A DNA stretch of 56,891 nucleotides from Lutispora sp. (GTDB lineage Bacteria; Bacillota; Clostridia; Lutisporales; Lutisporaceae). Every line of letters starts with the position of its first letter. The first letter of the stretch is position 1. Of this stretch, positions 1 through 6,961 are shown piece by piece. The stretch spans positions 1 to 56,891 of the forward strand of contig JAQUTA010000004.1 in NCBI GenBank assembly GCA_028709965.1, read 5' to 3'. The translations under genes and the position numbers were made by a program. The notes beneath the pieces were generated by a model, which saw only the letters and a program-made list of their open reading frames with translations, did not search any database and was not told the DNA's origin.

Positions 1-274
1 CATGTTCCTCCCTGCGCCGATAGTTGCGTTTGGTAGAAAGGTAAATCCCGATGCCCATCCCATATGCAATGATAAAGATCAAGATGCACTTGGGCGAATC
101 GTCCACCCATTGAATATGAAACGGATCGTTCATCGCTGCCGTGAGGTTTTCAAGGATCTCAGGAAGTCCCCCGGAAAGAGAAGGGGCGGTCAACAAAGCC
201 GCCCACACCACGGGAATTAAAAAAACCGCAAAGAGTATAAGGTTGCTCCTTGCGGTTTCATCGCGCCTCATCAT
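1..274 (-). CDS. VirD4/TraG-type conjugal coupling protein, N-terminus only
   Basis: Truncated by the window edge; 91 residues are visible. The ATG at 274 (or the adjacent one at 271) opens a frame with two membrane segments, about residues 12-29 and 63-79, followed by a basic stretch (STKRNYRRREEH). This is the usual N-terminal layout of VirD4-family type IV coupling ATPases of Gram-positive ICEs. The protein sits in the membrane and feeds the relaxase-DNA complex to the secretion channel. The ATPase domain lies outside the window, so the call rests on topology plus position next to pcfB and the relaxase. The start overlaps the end of the upstream 63-residue gene by 17 bases, which suggests translational coupling. 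Confidence 0.75.
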   Translation of the reverse strand, partial: MMRRDETARSNLILFAVFLIPVVWAALLTAPSLSGGLPEILENLTAAMNDPFHIQWVDDSPKCILIFIIAYGMGIGIYLSTKRNYRRREEH

Positions 275-449
275 GACTCCTGCGTTTTTGCTTTTTGGTC
301 GGGGCGTCAATGGTTTTTAGAAGCAGGTCGTCTACGGCATCGGTAGGGCGCTGTTCTTCAATCAGATCGTTACGTAGTTCATTGAGGGCATTGACCATGA
401 CACCATGCTCATACTGGTCAAGGGTCAACAACCGTTTTTCTTCCTTCAT
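258..449 (-). CDS. Small conserved ICE protein upstream of virD4
   Basis: This 63-residue acidic/basic protein (MKEEKRLLTLDQYEHG...) has no membrane segment. I chose the ATG at 449 because an AGGAGG site lies 8 bases upstream; the ATG at 455 sits too close to it. The middle is a predicted helical stretch (NALNELRNDLIEE) and the tail is basic (KKQKRRSHDEAR). I do not recognise a named family. Its constant place between the ArdC-like gene and virD4, with a coupled overlap to virD4, suggests a helper of transfer or a regulator, but that is inference only. Confidence 0.7.
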   Translation of the reverse strand: MKEEKRLLTLDQYEHGVMVNALNELRNDLIEEQRPTDAVDDLLLKTIDAPTKKQKRRSHDEAR

Positions 450-464
450 GGCCAATTCCTCCTA

Positions 465-1367
465 TCATCGTTCCGGCTCCTGCCGTTTTTGCTGCCGCTG
501 TTGATTAAGCATCCGGTTCATGTGGCTGGAAATCTCTCCTGAAGCTTCCCTGATGGTGGACAGCTCGGCACGGATATCCTGCGGCTCCAAAGCGGACAAT
601 TCCTGAGGAGCACCCTCAAAGTGATAGAAGCCGCCTTTATCCACGCCATATTGCTTGCAAAGCATATACGACGCACAATAGGCGTGAAAACCATGCTCGG
701 TTCGGGTGTAGCTACCATCACCTTTATCCATTTCTGCATGGGCAAGCTCTTGGGATAGAGTGCGGAAGATGCTGCCTGCGTCCATGCCGCGTCGAATTTG
801 AATTTCCCGCTTATCTGACTGGTACAGAGCGTTCACACCGTTTGGCAGGGTTTCGCTGATACGGATGGGTACAGGTGCGTGATCCATCAGCGCCTTGAGC
901 CGGGTGCGTTCATCGGGGTAGGATGGAGTTTCCCGCTTGCGGCTGTTTCCAGTCTGGGTAATGTCAAACATCTTTTTAGGGTTGTAGCTAATGCCGGTGG
1001 TGCCGTCCTCCCGCTGGTATTCCTCGCCCGGCTCCAGAATGTAGAAGCCGGATTCCTTTTTACGGATATATGCGCCTTGCTCTTTCCATGTGTCAAAGTC
1101 CGCAATGCGAGTGGCATTGGGTTTCTGTGCAAGGATTAAAAGGGCATTAGAAACACTGTAACGGTCAAAACGACTCTGCACATCCAGATAGCCTTGAAAC
1201 TTTGCACCGTCCTGGGATACAGCTACCGCCGTCTCGTCGATCATGGTGTAAACCTGTTCCCGCTGCTCTTGTTTTTTCTGTGCCCACGCCTCTTTGTCAA
1301 AAGGCCGGTCATTACGGGGAGTGGGCTGTTCATTTTCCTGTCGGAAAAGATCATCGAAACTACTCAT
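465..1367 (-). CDS. ArdC-like antirestriction/ssDNA-binding protein with peptidase-like domain
   Basis: This 300-residue protein carries an ArdC N-terminal-type domain at about residues 25-110: a YSVSNALLILAQKPNATRI block, then DFDTWKEQGAYIRKKESG. ArdC proteins bind single-stranded DNA and protect incoming plasmid DNA from restriction. A second domain at about residues 170-260 contains SQELAHAE near residue 208. This resembles the HExxH zinc site of ArdC/ImmA-type metallopeptidases, but the first histidine is replaced by Q, so catalysis is doubtful. The start has GTGAGG upstream. It lies between pcfB and virD4 and would be among the early genes for establishment in a new host. Confidence 0.75.
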   Translation of the reverse strand: MSSFDDLFRQENEQPTPRNDRPFDKEAWAQKKQEQREQVYTMIDETAVAVSQDGAKFQGYLDVQSRFDRYSVSNALLILAQKPNATRIADFDTWKEQGAYIRKKESGFYILEPGEEYQREDGTTGISYNPKKMFDITQTGNSRKRETPSYPDERTRLKALMDHAPVPIRISETLPNGVNALYQSDKREIQIRRGMDAGSIFRTLSQELAHAEMDKGDGSYTRTEHGFHAYCASYMLCKQYGVDKGGFYHFEGAPQELSALEPQDIRAELSTIREASGEISSHMNRMLNQQRQQKRQEPER

Positions 1368-1378
1368 AAGAAATTACC

Positions 1379-2188
1379 TCACTTTCGGTTTTTTGATTTG
1401 GACTTTGTTTTGGGTCTGTTTGCTTTAGCAGGTTGTTGATTGGACTTGGCTTGCTCTTTGACCGTTTCACGCTTCGGTTCCGCCTGCTCCTTTTGAGCTT
1501 CCCGGATTTCCTTTAACTCATTACGAACGGATTTCCGTTCCGGCTCACTCATACCCTCGGCGGATTTCCCGCCGCGCTCGTAGGTAGGCTCGGACGGAAG
1601 GGGTTTCTCCGTCTTCGCCGTCGTGGGGTTTGGGTTATTGGGTTGCTCCTTAACTGGCTCTGGCTGATTGGGTTGTGCCATGAGTTCATCAAGAAAATCG
1701 TCTGCGTTTTTTTCAGCGGGTGTTCCCTTTTCGGCAGGAAGCTTTTCATCGTGTGTTTTTTCTGCTTGCTTAGCGGCTCTGGATTTTTGAATTTCGCTCT
1801 TGATGTTTGCTGTATCTACTGTAGCCAACTTGAACCTCTCAACAATACGGTTGATCTTGGAGGCATCCTCGGCTCGCACCATAATGTCGCACATTCCGTC
1901 CAGACTTTTTTTATCCCGAAGGGCGCAATACAGAACACCATAGCGTTTTGCTTCATGGGTAAACTGCTTTAAGTCCTCGTTTCTGACCGAAAAGACTTTC
2001 AGTTCCTTGCCGCTGCGTAAAAGGCTTTCCAGACGGGTTTTACCCTTTGTCTTTTTCTGGTCCCTTAGCACGGCGTATAAATATGTGGCAAGGTTTTTCG
2101 CACCCTCGCCGGAGATTTTGGCAATCACCTCAATCCCTTTAAGACTTAAATTGACGATTTGATCCGCTGCGTCGGCTCCGTTGTTCAT
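1379..2188 (-). CDS. PcfB family (DUF3801) relaxosome/transfer accessory protein
   Basis: This 269-residue protein starts MNNGADAADQIVNLSLKG. The ATG at 2188 was preferred over the one at 2215 because AAAGGAGG lies 9 bases upstream of it. Residues 1-140 match the DUF3801/PcfB pattern, including EGAKNLATYLYAVLRDQKKTKG and FTHEAKRYGVLYC. In pCF10, PcfB links the relaxosome to the PcfC coupling protein. The second half is low-complexity, rich in K, E, P and Q, and probably disordered. It overlaps the end of the relaxase gene by about 50 bases in another frame, so translation is probably coupled. Confidence 0.85.
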   Translation of the reverse strand: MNNGADAADQIVNLSLKGIEVIAKISGEGAKNLATYLYAVLRDQKKTKGKTRLESLLRSGKELKVFSVRNEDLKQFTHEAKRYGVLYCALRDKKSLDGMCDIMVRAEDASKINRIVERFKLATVDTANIKSEIQKSRAAKQAEKTHDEKLPAEKGTPAEKNADDFLDELMAQPNQPEPVKEQPNNPNPTTAKTEKPLPSEPTYERGGKSAEGMSEPERKSVRNELKEIREAQKEQAEPKRETVKEQAKSNQQPAKANRPKTKSKSKNRK

Positions 2189-3530
2189 AGGTTTTTTCCT
2201 CCTTTCGTTGTTCAATTTCTTCCTGCTTAATCCGGGACAGCTTTTCCTGCATTTCCCCGGAACGGGACAGAATGCCAGTACAAAGCTTCACCTCCTTGCG
2301 AAACTGGGAGAGCTTCTTAGATAGAGTAGTAATCTGCTCCTTATATACCGATACCTGTTCCTCATCTTTACACCGGCGTATCTGGTTGTATAAGGACTTA
2401 CGATCGGCGTACAGGACGCTCATTTCCTGTTTCACAGTGGATTGATATGTGAAAAGCTGTTCTTTGCTCGAAATATGGTGAGTGCAGAGCAGCTTGGTTT
2501 GGGCGGTGATTTCCTCCAGGTGACGAAGGTCTTCACGCAATAAAAAATGCGTCCTTTTGCTGGACGCACGTTTGCGGGGCAGAATCCCCATCTTATACAG
2601 ATAGTGGAAGTATAGGGCCTCAAGGCCGGTAATCTTTCTTGCAGTCTTGAAGGAACCTTTCAGTGTACAGCGTTTTCGCTTTGGTTCCGGCAAGGGTAGT
2701 GGCCGCTTTGGGTTTTGATTTTGAAGGATACGCTGCTTGATAGCTTCCTCGGTGTAATCATCTCCCAGTGTTTTAAGCCGAACAAAACGCTCTTTACCGG
2801 GTGGTCGAACGGCCATGTATTTCACACCAGTCTTGACTTCATAGCTCTGATTTCGCAGGGCAGTGATAAATTGTGTAAAGGTCATAGAGGTGGCAACGGC
2901 TTTATCCACATCCTCCCGGATTAAGCCCCGCCAAGTAGGTTTGTTTTCCTGCTCAGCTTTCCATTCGGCATAGTGCTTGGCTTTTCCACGCTTCGGGTTT
3001 TCAATGACGGAAAGAGAGTGTTCCCGGCACAGTCGGTCAGAGGTCTTGCGCATGAGGGCATAGGTGGTATTATTGTCGTAATATCGCTTGCCATCCATAA
3101 AGGACACGGAGTTTAAGACGAAATGATTATGAAGATGCTCCTTGTCAAGGTGAGTGGAAACCACTACCTCAAAGCGGTCGCCCCATAGCTCTTGTGCCAG
3201 CTTCACACCGATAGCATGGGCAGTTTCAGGTGTGGCTTCCCCTGGTACAAAGGCTTGGTAGCCATGAAAAGCAAGAATGCTGCCAGTCTTTTGAAATTGT
3301 AGTTTAGTACGATTCATTTGCTGGCAGGCGGTGGCTGGGTCGCAGTTGATACCAGTCACATAGAATTGCTTTTCGGTTTTGGCATCCTGTTGTGTGTATG
3401 CTAAGACATTTTGCAATCCCTGAAAACCGGGACTGGAAAAGTCAAGGTTTTCTGTCTTTTGGGGATTGGTCGCATAGTCAATCACCCGGTCAAGGCGGTC
3501 GGTTACGTCCCATATCGCTGTGGTTGCCAT
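2139..3530 (-). CDS. MOB-P type relaxase (mobilization nuclease)
   Basis: This 463-residue protein nicks oriT, stays attached to the DNA 5' end and leads the strand into the recipient. The three-histidine metal site is visible as HLDKEHLHNHFVLN, near residues 127-140. A candidate catalytic tyrosine is the one in DYATNP near residue 19. The C-terminal third is a long charged coiled coil (about residues 330-450), common in these relaxases. The ATG has AAAGGAGG upstream. The start overlaps mobC by 41 bases and the end overlaps pcfB, so the relaxosome genes form one coupled unit. Confidence 0.93.
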   Translation of the reverse strand: MATTAIWDVTDRLDRVIDYATNPQKTENLDFSSPGFQGLQNVLAYTQQDAKTEKQFYVTGINCDPATACQQMNRTKLQFQKTGSILAFHGYQAFVPGEATPETAHAIGVKLAQELWGDRFEVVVSTHLDKEHLHNHFVLNSVSFMDGKRYYDNNTTYALMRKTSDRLCREHSLSVIENPKRGKAKHYAEWKAEQENKPTWRGLIREDVDKAVATSMTFTQFITALRNQSYEVKTGVKYMAVRPPGKERFVRLKTLGDDYTEEAIKQRILQNQNPKRPLPLPEPKRKRCTLKGSFKTARKITGLEALYFHYLYKMGILPRKRASSKRTHFLLREDLRHLEEITAQTKLLCTHHISSKEQLFTYQSTVKQEMSVLYADRKSLYNQIRRCKDEEQVSVYKEQITTLSKKLSQFRKEVKLCTGILSRSGEMQEKLSRIKQEEIEQRKEEKTYEQRSRRSGSNRQFKS

Positions 3531-3861
3531 TATCAGTCCTCCTTTCCGGCACTGTAACTGCCGCTATAATATCCTGTACCGTCTTTCTGAGACGGTTAGC
3601 TTCATATTGAAACACGGTTTTACCGATATGATCGGTGGCATTAGCCTTTGCCGCAATCTGATTCAAATTACTGCCGATGGCATGAAGTTCACGTATCATG
3701 GAAAAATAATCAAGAGGGGGCAGTTCCTTGGGTACATAACCGTTGATGAGGGAGCGAATGAATGCTTCCTGTGAAAGCCCCGATTTTTTCACCTGCTTTT
3801 TAAGGTTTTGTTGTTCTTGGGCATTAAGCCTAACAAGAATTGAAATTCCTCGTTTTCTCAT
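3490..3861 (-). CDS. mobC: MobC-like relaxosome protein
   Basis: This 123-residue protein starts MRKRGISILVRLNAQEQQNL. A start at 3861 fits the usual length; AAAGGAG lies about 12 bases upstream. Longer starts at 3912 or 3921 are possible. The N-terminus is a ribbon-helix-helix-like DNA-binding segment with SGLSQEAFIRSLI. The middle carries the MobC signature ELHAIGSNLNQIAAKAN. MobC opens or bends oriT DNA to help the relaxase. It is the first gene after the oriT hairpins, as in Tn1549-like elements. Confidence 0.88.
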   Translation of the reverse strand: MRKRGISILVRLNAQEQQNLKKQVKKSGLSQEAFIRSLINGYVPKELPPLDYFSMIRELHAIGSNLNQIAAKANATDHIGKTVFQYEANRLRKTVQDIIAAVTVPERRTDNGNHSDMGRNRPP

Positions 3862-3960
3862 TGTTTGTTTATACTCCTTTCGTTCGGAGCGCAATAGCGT
3901 AGCGTCCTTCATAATTAGCACCTTAATTATTAATATAATAAGAGTGAAGCGTAAGGGGTA

Positions 3961-4042
3961 TTAGGGGCAAAAGCCCCTAACAAGCGAATTTGGATAGCCA
4001 AATTCAGTGCTTGCTACAACATAAGACACTGGTCTTATGTTG
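3961..4042. other. Candidate origin of transfer (oriT), three perfect hairpins
   Basis: Upstream of mobC lie three perfect inverted repeats in a row. At 3961-3980 an 8-bp stem TTAGGGGC encloses AAAA. At 3986-4005 an 8-bp stem GAATTTGG encloses ATAG, itself bracketed by CAAGC (3981-3985) and GCTTG (4009-4013). At 4017-4042 an 11-bp stem CAACATAAGAC encloses ACTG. A run of hairpins just upstream of mobC and the relaxase is where oriT lies in related elements. None has a T-run, so they are not ordinary terminators. The nick position cannot be read from sequence alone; the GCTTGC after the second stem is a plausible region. Confidence 0.7.
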
Positions 4043-4087
4043 ATACTTACAGTTGGTTTCAGAATCACATGCCGAAAAAAGTATTTG

Positions 4088-4306
4088 TCATCGCTCATGT
4101 TCATGCCGCTTTTGTTTCCAGCACTGCTCATTCATCTCTTTTTCGCGTGATGTAAATTCCACCCCGGTGAAGTGCTCGGCATTAAGTATATAATCCTGAT
4201 TGTTGTATGCTTGTCGAACCATTTCCTCTGCCTGATGTGCATTTTCGGCATGGATTTCAACGGTCAGGCAAAGTGTTTCCTTGATTTCTACTTGATAGGT
4301 TTTCAT
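4088..4306 (-). CDS. DpnD/PcfM-like small protein
   Basis: This 72-residue protein begins MKTYQVEIKETLCLTVEIHA. The ATG at 4306 is chosen because AAAGGAGGG lies 10 bases upstream; the longer frame to 4396 has no ribosome site. The pattern of two beta strands, then ENAHQAEEMVRQAY and a further strand, matches the DpnD/PcfM domain found on pCF10-like and Tn1549-like elements. The function is not established. It sits on the other side of oriT from mobC, in the same orientation. Confidence 0.75.
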   Translation of the reverse strand: MKTYQVEIKETLCLTVEIHAENAHQAEEMVRQAYNNQDYILNAEHFTGVEFTSREKEMNEQCWKQKRHEHER

Positions 4307-4457
4307 TATGGCAAACCCTCCTTTCTTGATTTTTTGCAAAGAAAAAAGACGCTGATTCTTCAACGCCTTATCTTTAATGATTCTTTTGCTTTTCACAGCT
4401 ACTATTTTGCTGCATTTAAAAATACAAACAAACTCAAAATTTTAATAAAATAGAGTT

Positions 4458-5315
4458 TTATTGTACATCTGAAAACCCAATTTCATCAAAAATTTGATTT
4501 ATTAACTTGCAGATATCCATAAAATCAATGTCTTTTGCATAGTCAAAATCTATTTGATATTTTCTCCAAAAACCTTTTATTTGCTCACTCTTTGCTATGT
4601 TTTCTAGCACCGTTTTATAATTTGACATAACCGAGATACTTTTACGCTTGGACGCAGTTTCTCTCAAAGCATTTTTCAACACCAACTTATCACATTCATG
4701 ACCTCTGAACTGATACAGGATATAAATGTCATAAAAATCTCTTGGTCTAGTATTAGCAATTCCACGGGTTATTACAGTTTCCAACTTTTCTGCAAGTACT
4801 GTTTCTAAATTGTACGCCATGATTTTAATCGTTCTGTCATCAAATAAAAGTTTAAATGAATACTCGATTTCTCTAGGAGTGATTTTATCTCCAGTGGTAA
4901 CATCCACAGAAAGTGAAACAGCTAATGGTGGATAATTGGCTTTAATCCCTACTCTGATTCCTGGATATTCATCACCCTCACGTATATCAGAAGTATTCAG
5001 TACTTCAAATTTGACATCATCTTCAACAGGAATGGAGCTTATTTCCTCAAAAATTCTTCTAACTGTATCATGATTAACATCAAAACCTTTGATTGTTGTA
5101 TCCAGATCCATCGTCGCCCTAGTATCCAAACCGACAATGGCTGAAATCAAAAACCCACCTTTTAAGATCAGATTGGATCTATACTTTGATATAGAAATAC
5201 GTTCCAGTAACCTTTCCATCATGTAATTTTGCATGACAAGCTGGGCGGAAATATTCTTTTCAACGGCCTTCTTTTTTATATATGCTTTTAGTTGCATTGG
5301 ATTATTCGTTCTCAT
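4458..5315 (-). CDS. abiEii: AbiEii-type nucleotidyltransferase toxin
   Basis: This 285-residue toxin belongs to a type IV toxin-antitoxin / abortive infection pair. The DNA-polymerase-beta-like core is visible as ILKGGFLISAIVG followed by DTRATMDLDTT (the GG and DxD motifs, about residues 50-75). Further on comes NTRPRDFYDIYIL, near residue 195. AbiEii proteins are GTP-binding nucleotidyltransferases that block growth during phage infection. The start overlaps the antitoxin stop by 4 bases. The pair is AT-rich compared with the neighbouring ICE genes, so it looks like cargo inserted between the TOPRIM gene and the dpnD-like gene. Confidence 0.9.
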   Translation of the reverse strand: MRTNNPMQLKAYIKKKAVEKNISAQLVMQNYMMERLLERISISKYRSNLILKGGFLISAIVGLDTRATMDLDTTIKGFDVNHDTVRRIFEEISSIPVEDDVKFEVLNTSDIREGDEYPGIRVGIKANYPPLAVSLSVDVTTGDKITPREIEYSFKLLFDDRTIKIMAYNLETVLAEKLETVITRGIANTRPRDFYDIYILYQFRGHECDKLVLKNALRETASKRKSISVMSNYKTVLENIAKSEQIKGFWRKYQIDFDYAKDIDFMDICKLINQIFDEIGFSDVQ

Positions 5316-5908
5316 AGCAAAACCCCCATATAGTTCAATACTTTAGGCTTAACCCTCACTTTCTCGGCATAGTCAAAAAGCTTGGTAATATTTTTCTCTG
5401 GCATCTTGGCATACTGCTTCATTGCCTGATTTACAATTTGAATATCACAGGTATTATTACCTTTAACTATATCACAAAGTGTCCGTTCCACATCGTATAG
5501 ACGGATGGGATTACCACAGGGTGAAGCACCAGTAGTTAATCCAAGCTCATATATATCCTTAATGGATTTTTTAACTTTTACATTTTCTTCTTTTAGAGAA
5601 CGCACATGATACCCATAAGGGAATGTCATAGTATATTTCATGGGTGTTCTATCTGTCAGACCATGAATATATAAGGCTGTTTCATGAGAAAAAACACCTC
5701 TACTATACTTATACTGCAATATATACATTTCATCTTCCCACATATCGGGTTTGATGTAAATCCCCCTGTCAACCTTAGTCAGGAGCCCCATATCCTGCAT
5801 TTTTTTTAGATAATGCCTTGGTATGTTAGCCTCTGTAACCTGTGATGTAGTAACTATTCCATTGTTTTGTGAGAGTATCTCGTTAACTCTTTCGATATTG
5901 TCCACCAT
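5312..5908 (-). CDS. abiEi: AbiEi-type antitoxin and autorepressor
   Basis: This 198-residue protein starts with a winged helix domain (about residues 5-60: ILSQNNGIVTTSQVTEA, then HYLKKMQDMGLLTKVDRGIYI). This is the AbiEi N-terminal fold that binds the promoter. A C-terminal domain typical of AbiEi (RLYDVERTLCDIVKG) follows and neutralises toxin action. It is the first gene of the abiE operon, with AAGGAGG 5 bases before the ATG and a 15-bp inverted repeat around its promoter. AbiEi proteins repress their own operon through paired inverted repeats. Confidence 0.9.
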   Translation of the reverse strand: MVDNIERVNEILSQNNGIVTTSQVTEANIPRHYLKKMQDMGLLTKVDRGIYIKPDMWEDEMYILQYKYSRGVFSHETALYIHGLTDRTPMKYTMTFPYGYHVRSLKEENVKVKKSIKDIYELGLTTGASPCGNPIRLYDVERTLCDIVKGNNTCDIQIVNQAMKQYAKMPEKNITKLFDYAEKVRVKPKVLNYMGVLL

Positions 5909-5923
5909 GTACCTCCTTCCCAG

Positions 5924-5968
5924 TACAACTACACTCTATATTATATCATGTTAGAGTGTAGTTGTATA
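5924..5968 (-). promoter_or_regulatory. abiE promoter inside a perfect 15-bp inverted repeat operator
   Basis: The arms TACAACTACACTCTA (5924-5938) and its exact complement (5952-5966) flank a 13-base spacer. Read on the minus strand, the spacer holds an extended -10, TGATATAAT (5940-5948). A -35-like TATACA lies 17 bases upstream (5963-5968). The promoter drives abiEi, 16 bases below the inner arm. This geometry lets AbiEi block RNA polymerase directly. Confidence 0.8.
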
Positions 5969-6002
5969 CATTAAAAAGGAATTTAATGGCTATAATTATT
6001 TC

Positions 6003-6950
6003 TCATCTTTGATATGCAACTTCTTTTATAGTAATCATCTTTAAATAATCGTTATAATCCTTCCCACGCTTTGGTGGTTCATCTGCAATGGTATATTTAG
6101 ACATGAGAATAGTCTGAATAGTTTTTGCAGCTAACCGTCCAGCTGTATCGTTGTCCAAGTGCAAGGCAATATCATTAATATACGAATGCTCATTCAGATA
6201 TTGTACCAGTGCAGCAGGAGGAGTACTTTCCTCAATATTCTGTTTGGGTTTATAAATACCCGCAAGTGACAGATAATTTTGTTGCAGCCAGTCCCTGCCG
6301 GAGAGTAATTCCAACGTACCATAAGACAATAAATCAATGGCACTTTCAAACAGATGCAACTTGCAGCTTTCGTTTCGAGCAGGAATTGAGAACGAAAAGT
6401 GTTTGTCACTTCCATTCAGTTCTCCCATATACCGTCTCCCAGATGTTCCCCGCTGTGTACCATAACGTGGAACGCCATGTCGGTCAAAACCAATAAACAC
6501 TGCATTATGATAATCCCGGCTTTCATACAGACGGTTGCTCTTAATGCAGTAGTCTATTATATCTCTATGGATGCCACGCCCAATAAGATAGGCTATGATA
6601 CGATCATTGTTTTCATTTTTTTCAGGAAGAAGCAATCTTTTTGGCTCGGAGGTTTTTTGTATCTTTGGCAAAACAGGTGGCATAACTGCCGCCTGCCCAT
6701 CTATCTGGATGACCGCTTCGGGAAACGACATACCCCGTACCTTAATCAGATAATCCAAAGCGGAGCGCCCACCGATACCGCGTGACCACCAGCACCATTT
6801 TCCGTTACTGATTTTAAGACTATCATGCATGCGGGTAGTATAAACGTTTCCGGAGAAACGCACAAGCTCATGTGGTTCGTAATATTGCAGATAGGTCAAA
6901 AGATCCATCTTCTTCGCCCGTTCAATTTGCTCCGGTGTTACATAGGGCAT
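6003..6950 (-). CDS. DUF3991 and TOPRIM domain protein (primase-like)
   Basis: This 315-residue protein has an N-terminal DUF3991-type region (about residues 35-85: SLKISNGKWCWWSRGIGG, SALDYLI), like the zinc-less part of a CHC2 primase. A TOPRIM domain follows: the glutamate motif LFESAIDLLS (near residue 202) and LHLDNDTAG (near residue 265) with the DxD pair. Such proteins are common on Firmicute ICEs and are thought to prime or process DNA after transfer. The ATG has AAAGGA upstream and the gene follows the 2401-residue gene after 11 bases. Confidence 0.85.
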   Translation of the reverse strand: MPYVTPEQIERAKKMDLLTYLQYYEPHELVRFSGNVYTTRMHDSLKISNGKWCWWSRGIGGRSALDYLIKVRGMSFPEAVIQIDGQAAVMPPVLPKIQKTSEPKRLLLPEKNENNDRIIAYLIGRGIHRDIIDYCIKSNRLYESRDYHNAVFIGFDRHGVPRYGTQRGTSGRRYMGELNGSDKHFSFSIPARNESCKLHLFESAIDLLSYGTLELLSGRDWLQQNYLSLAGIYKPKQNIEESTPPAALVQYLNEHSYINDIALHLDNDTAGRLAAKTIQTILMSKYTIADEPPKRGKDYNDYLKMITIKEVAYQR

Positions 6951-6961
6951 CCTTTATCACC

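Noticed and set aside
2-220. Plus-strand open frame at the left edge
   Set aside because: It is antisense to the VirD4 N-terminus, which has membrane helices and a coupled start.
3961-4042. The hairpins as CRISPR-like repeats or as terminators
   Set aside because: The three stems differ in sequence and have no T-runs; there are no regular spacers.
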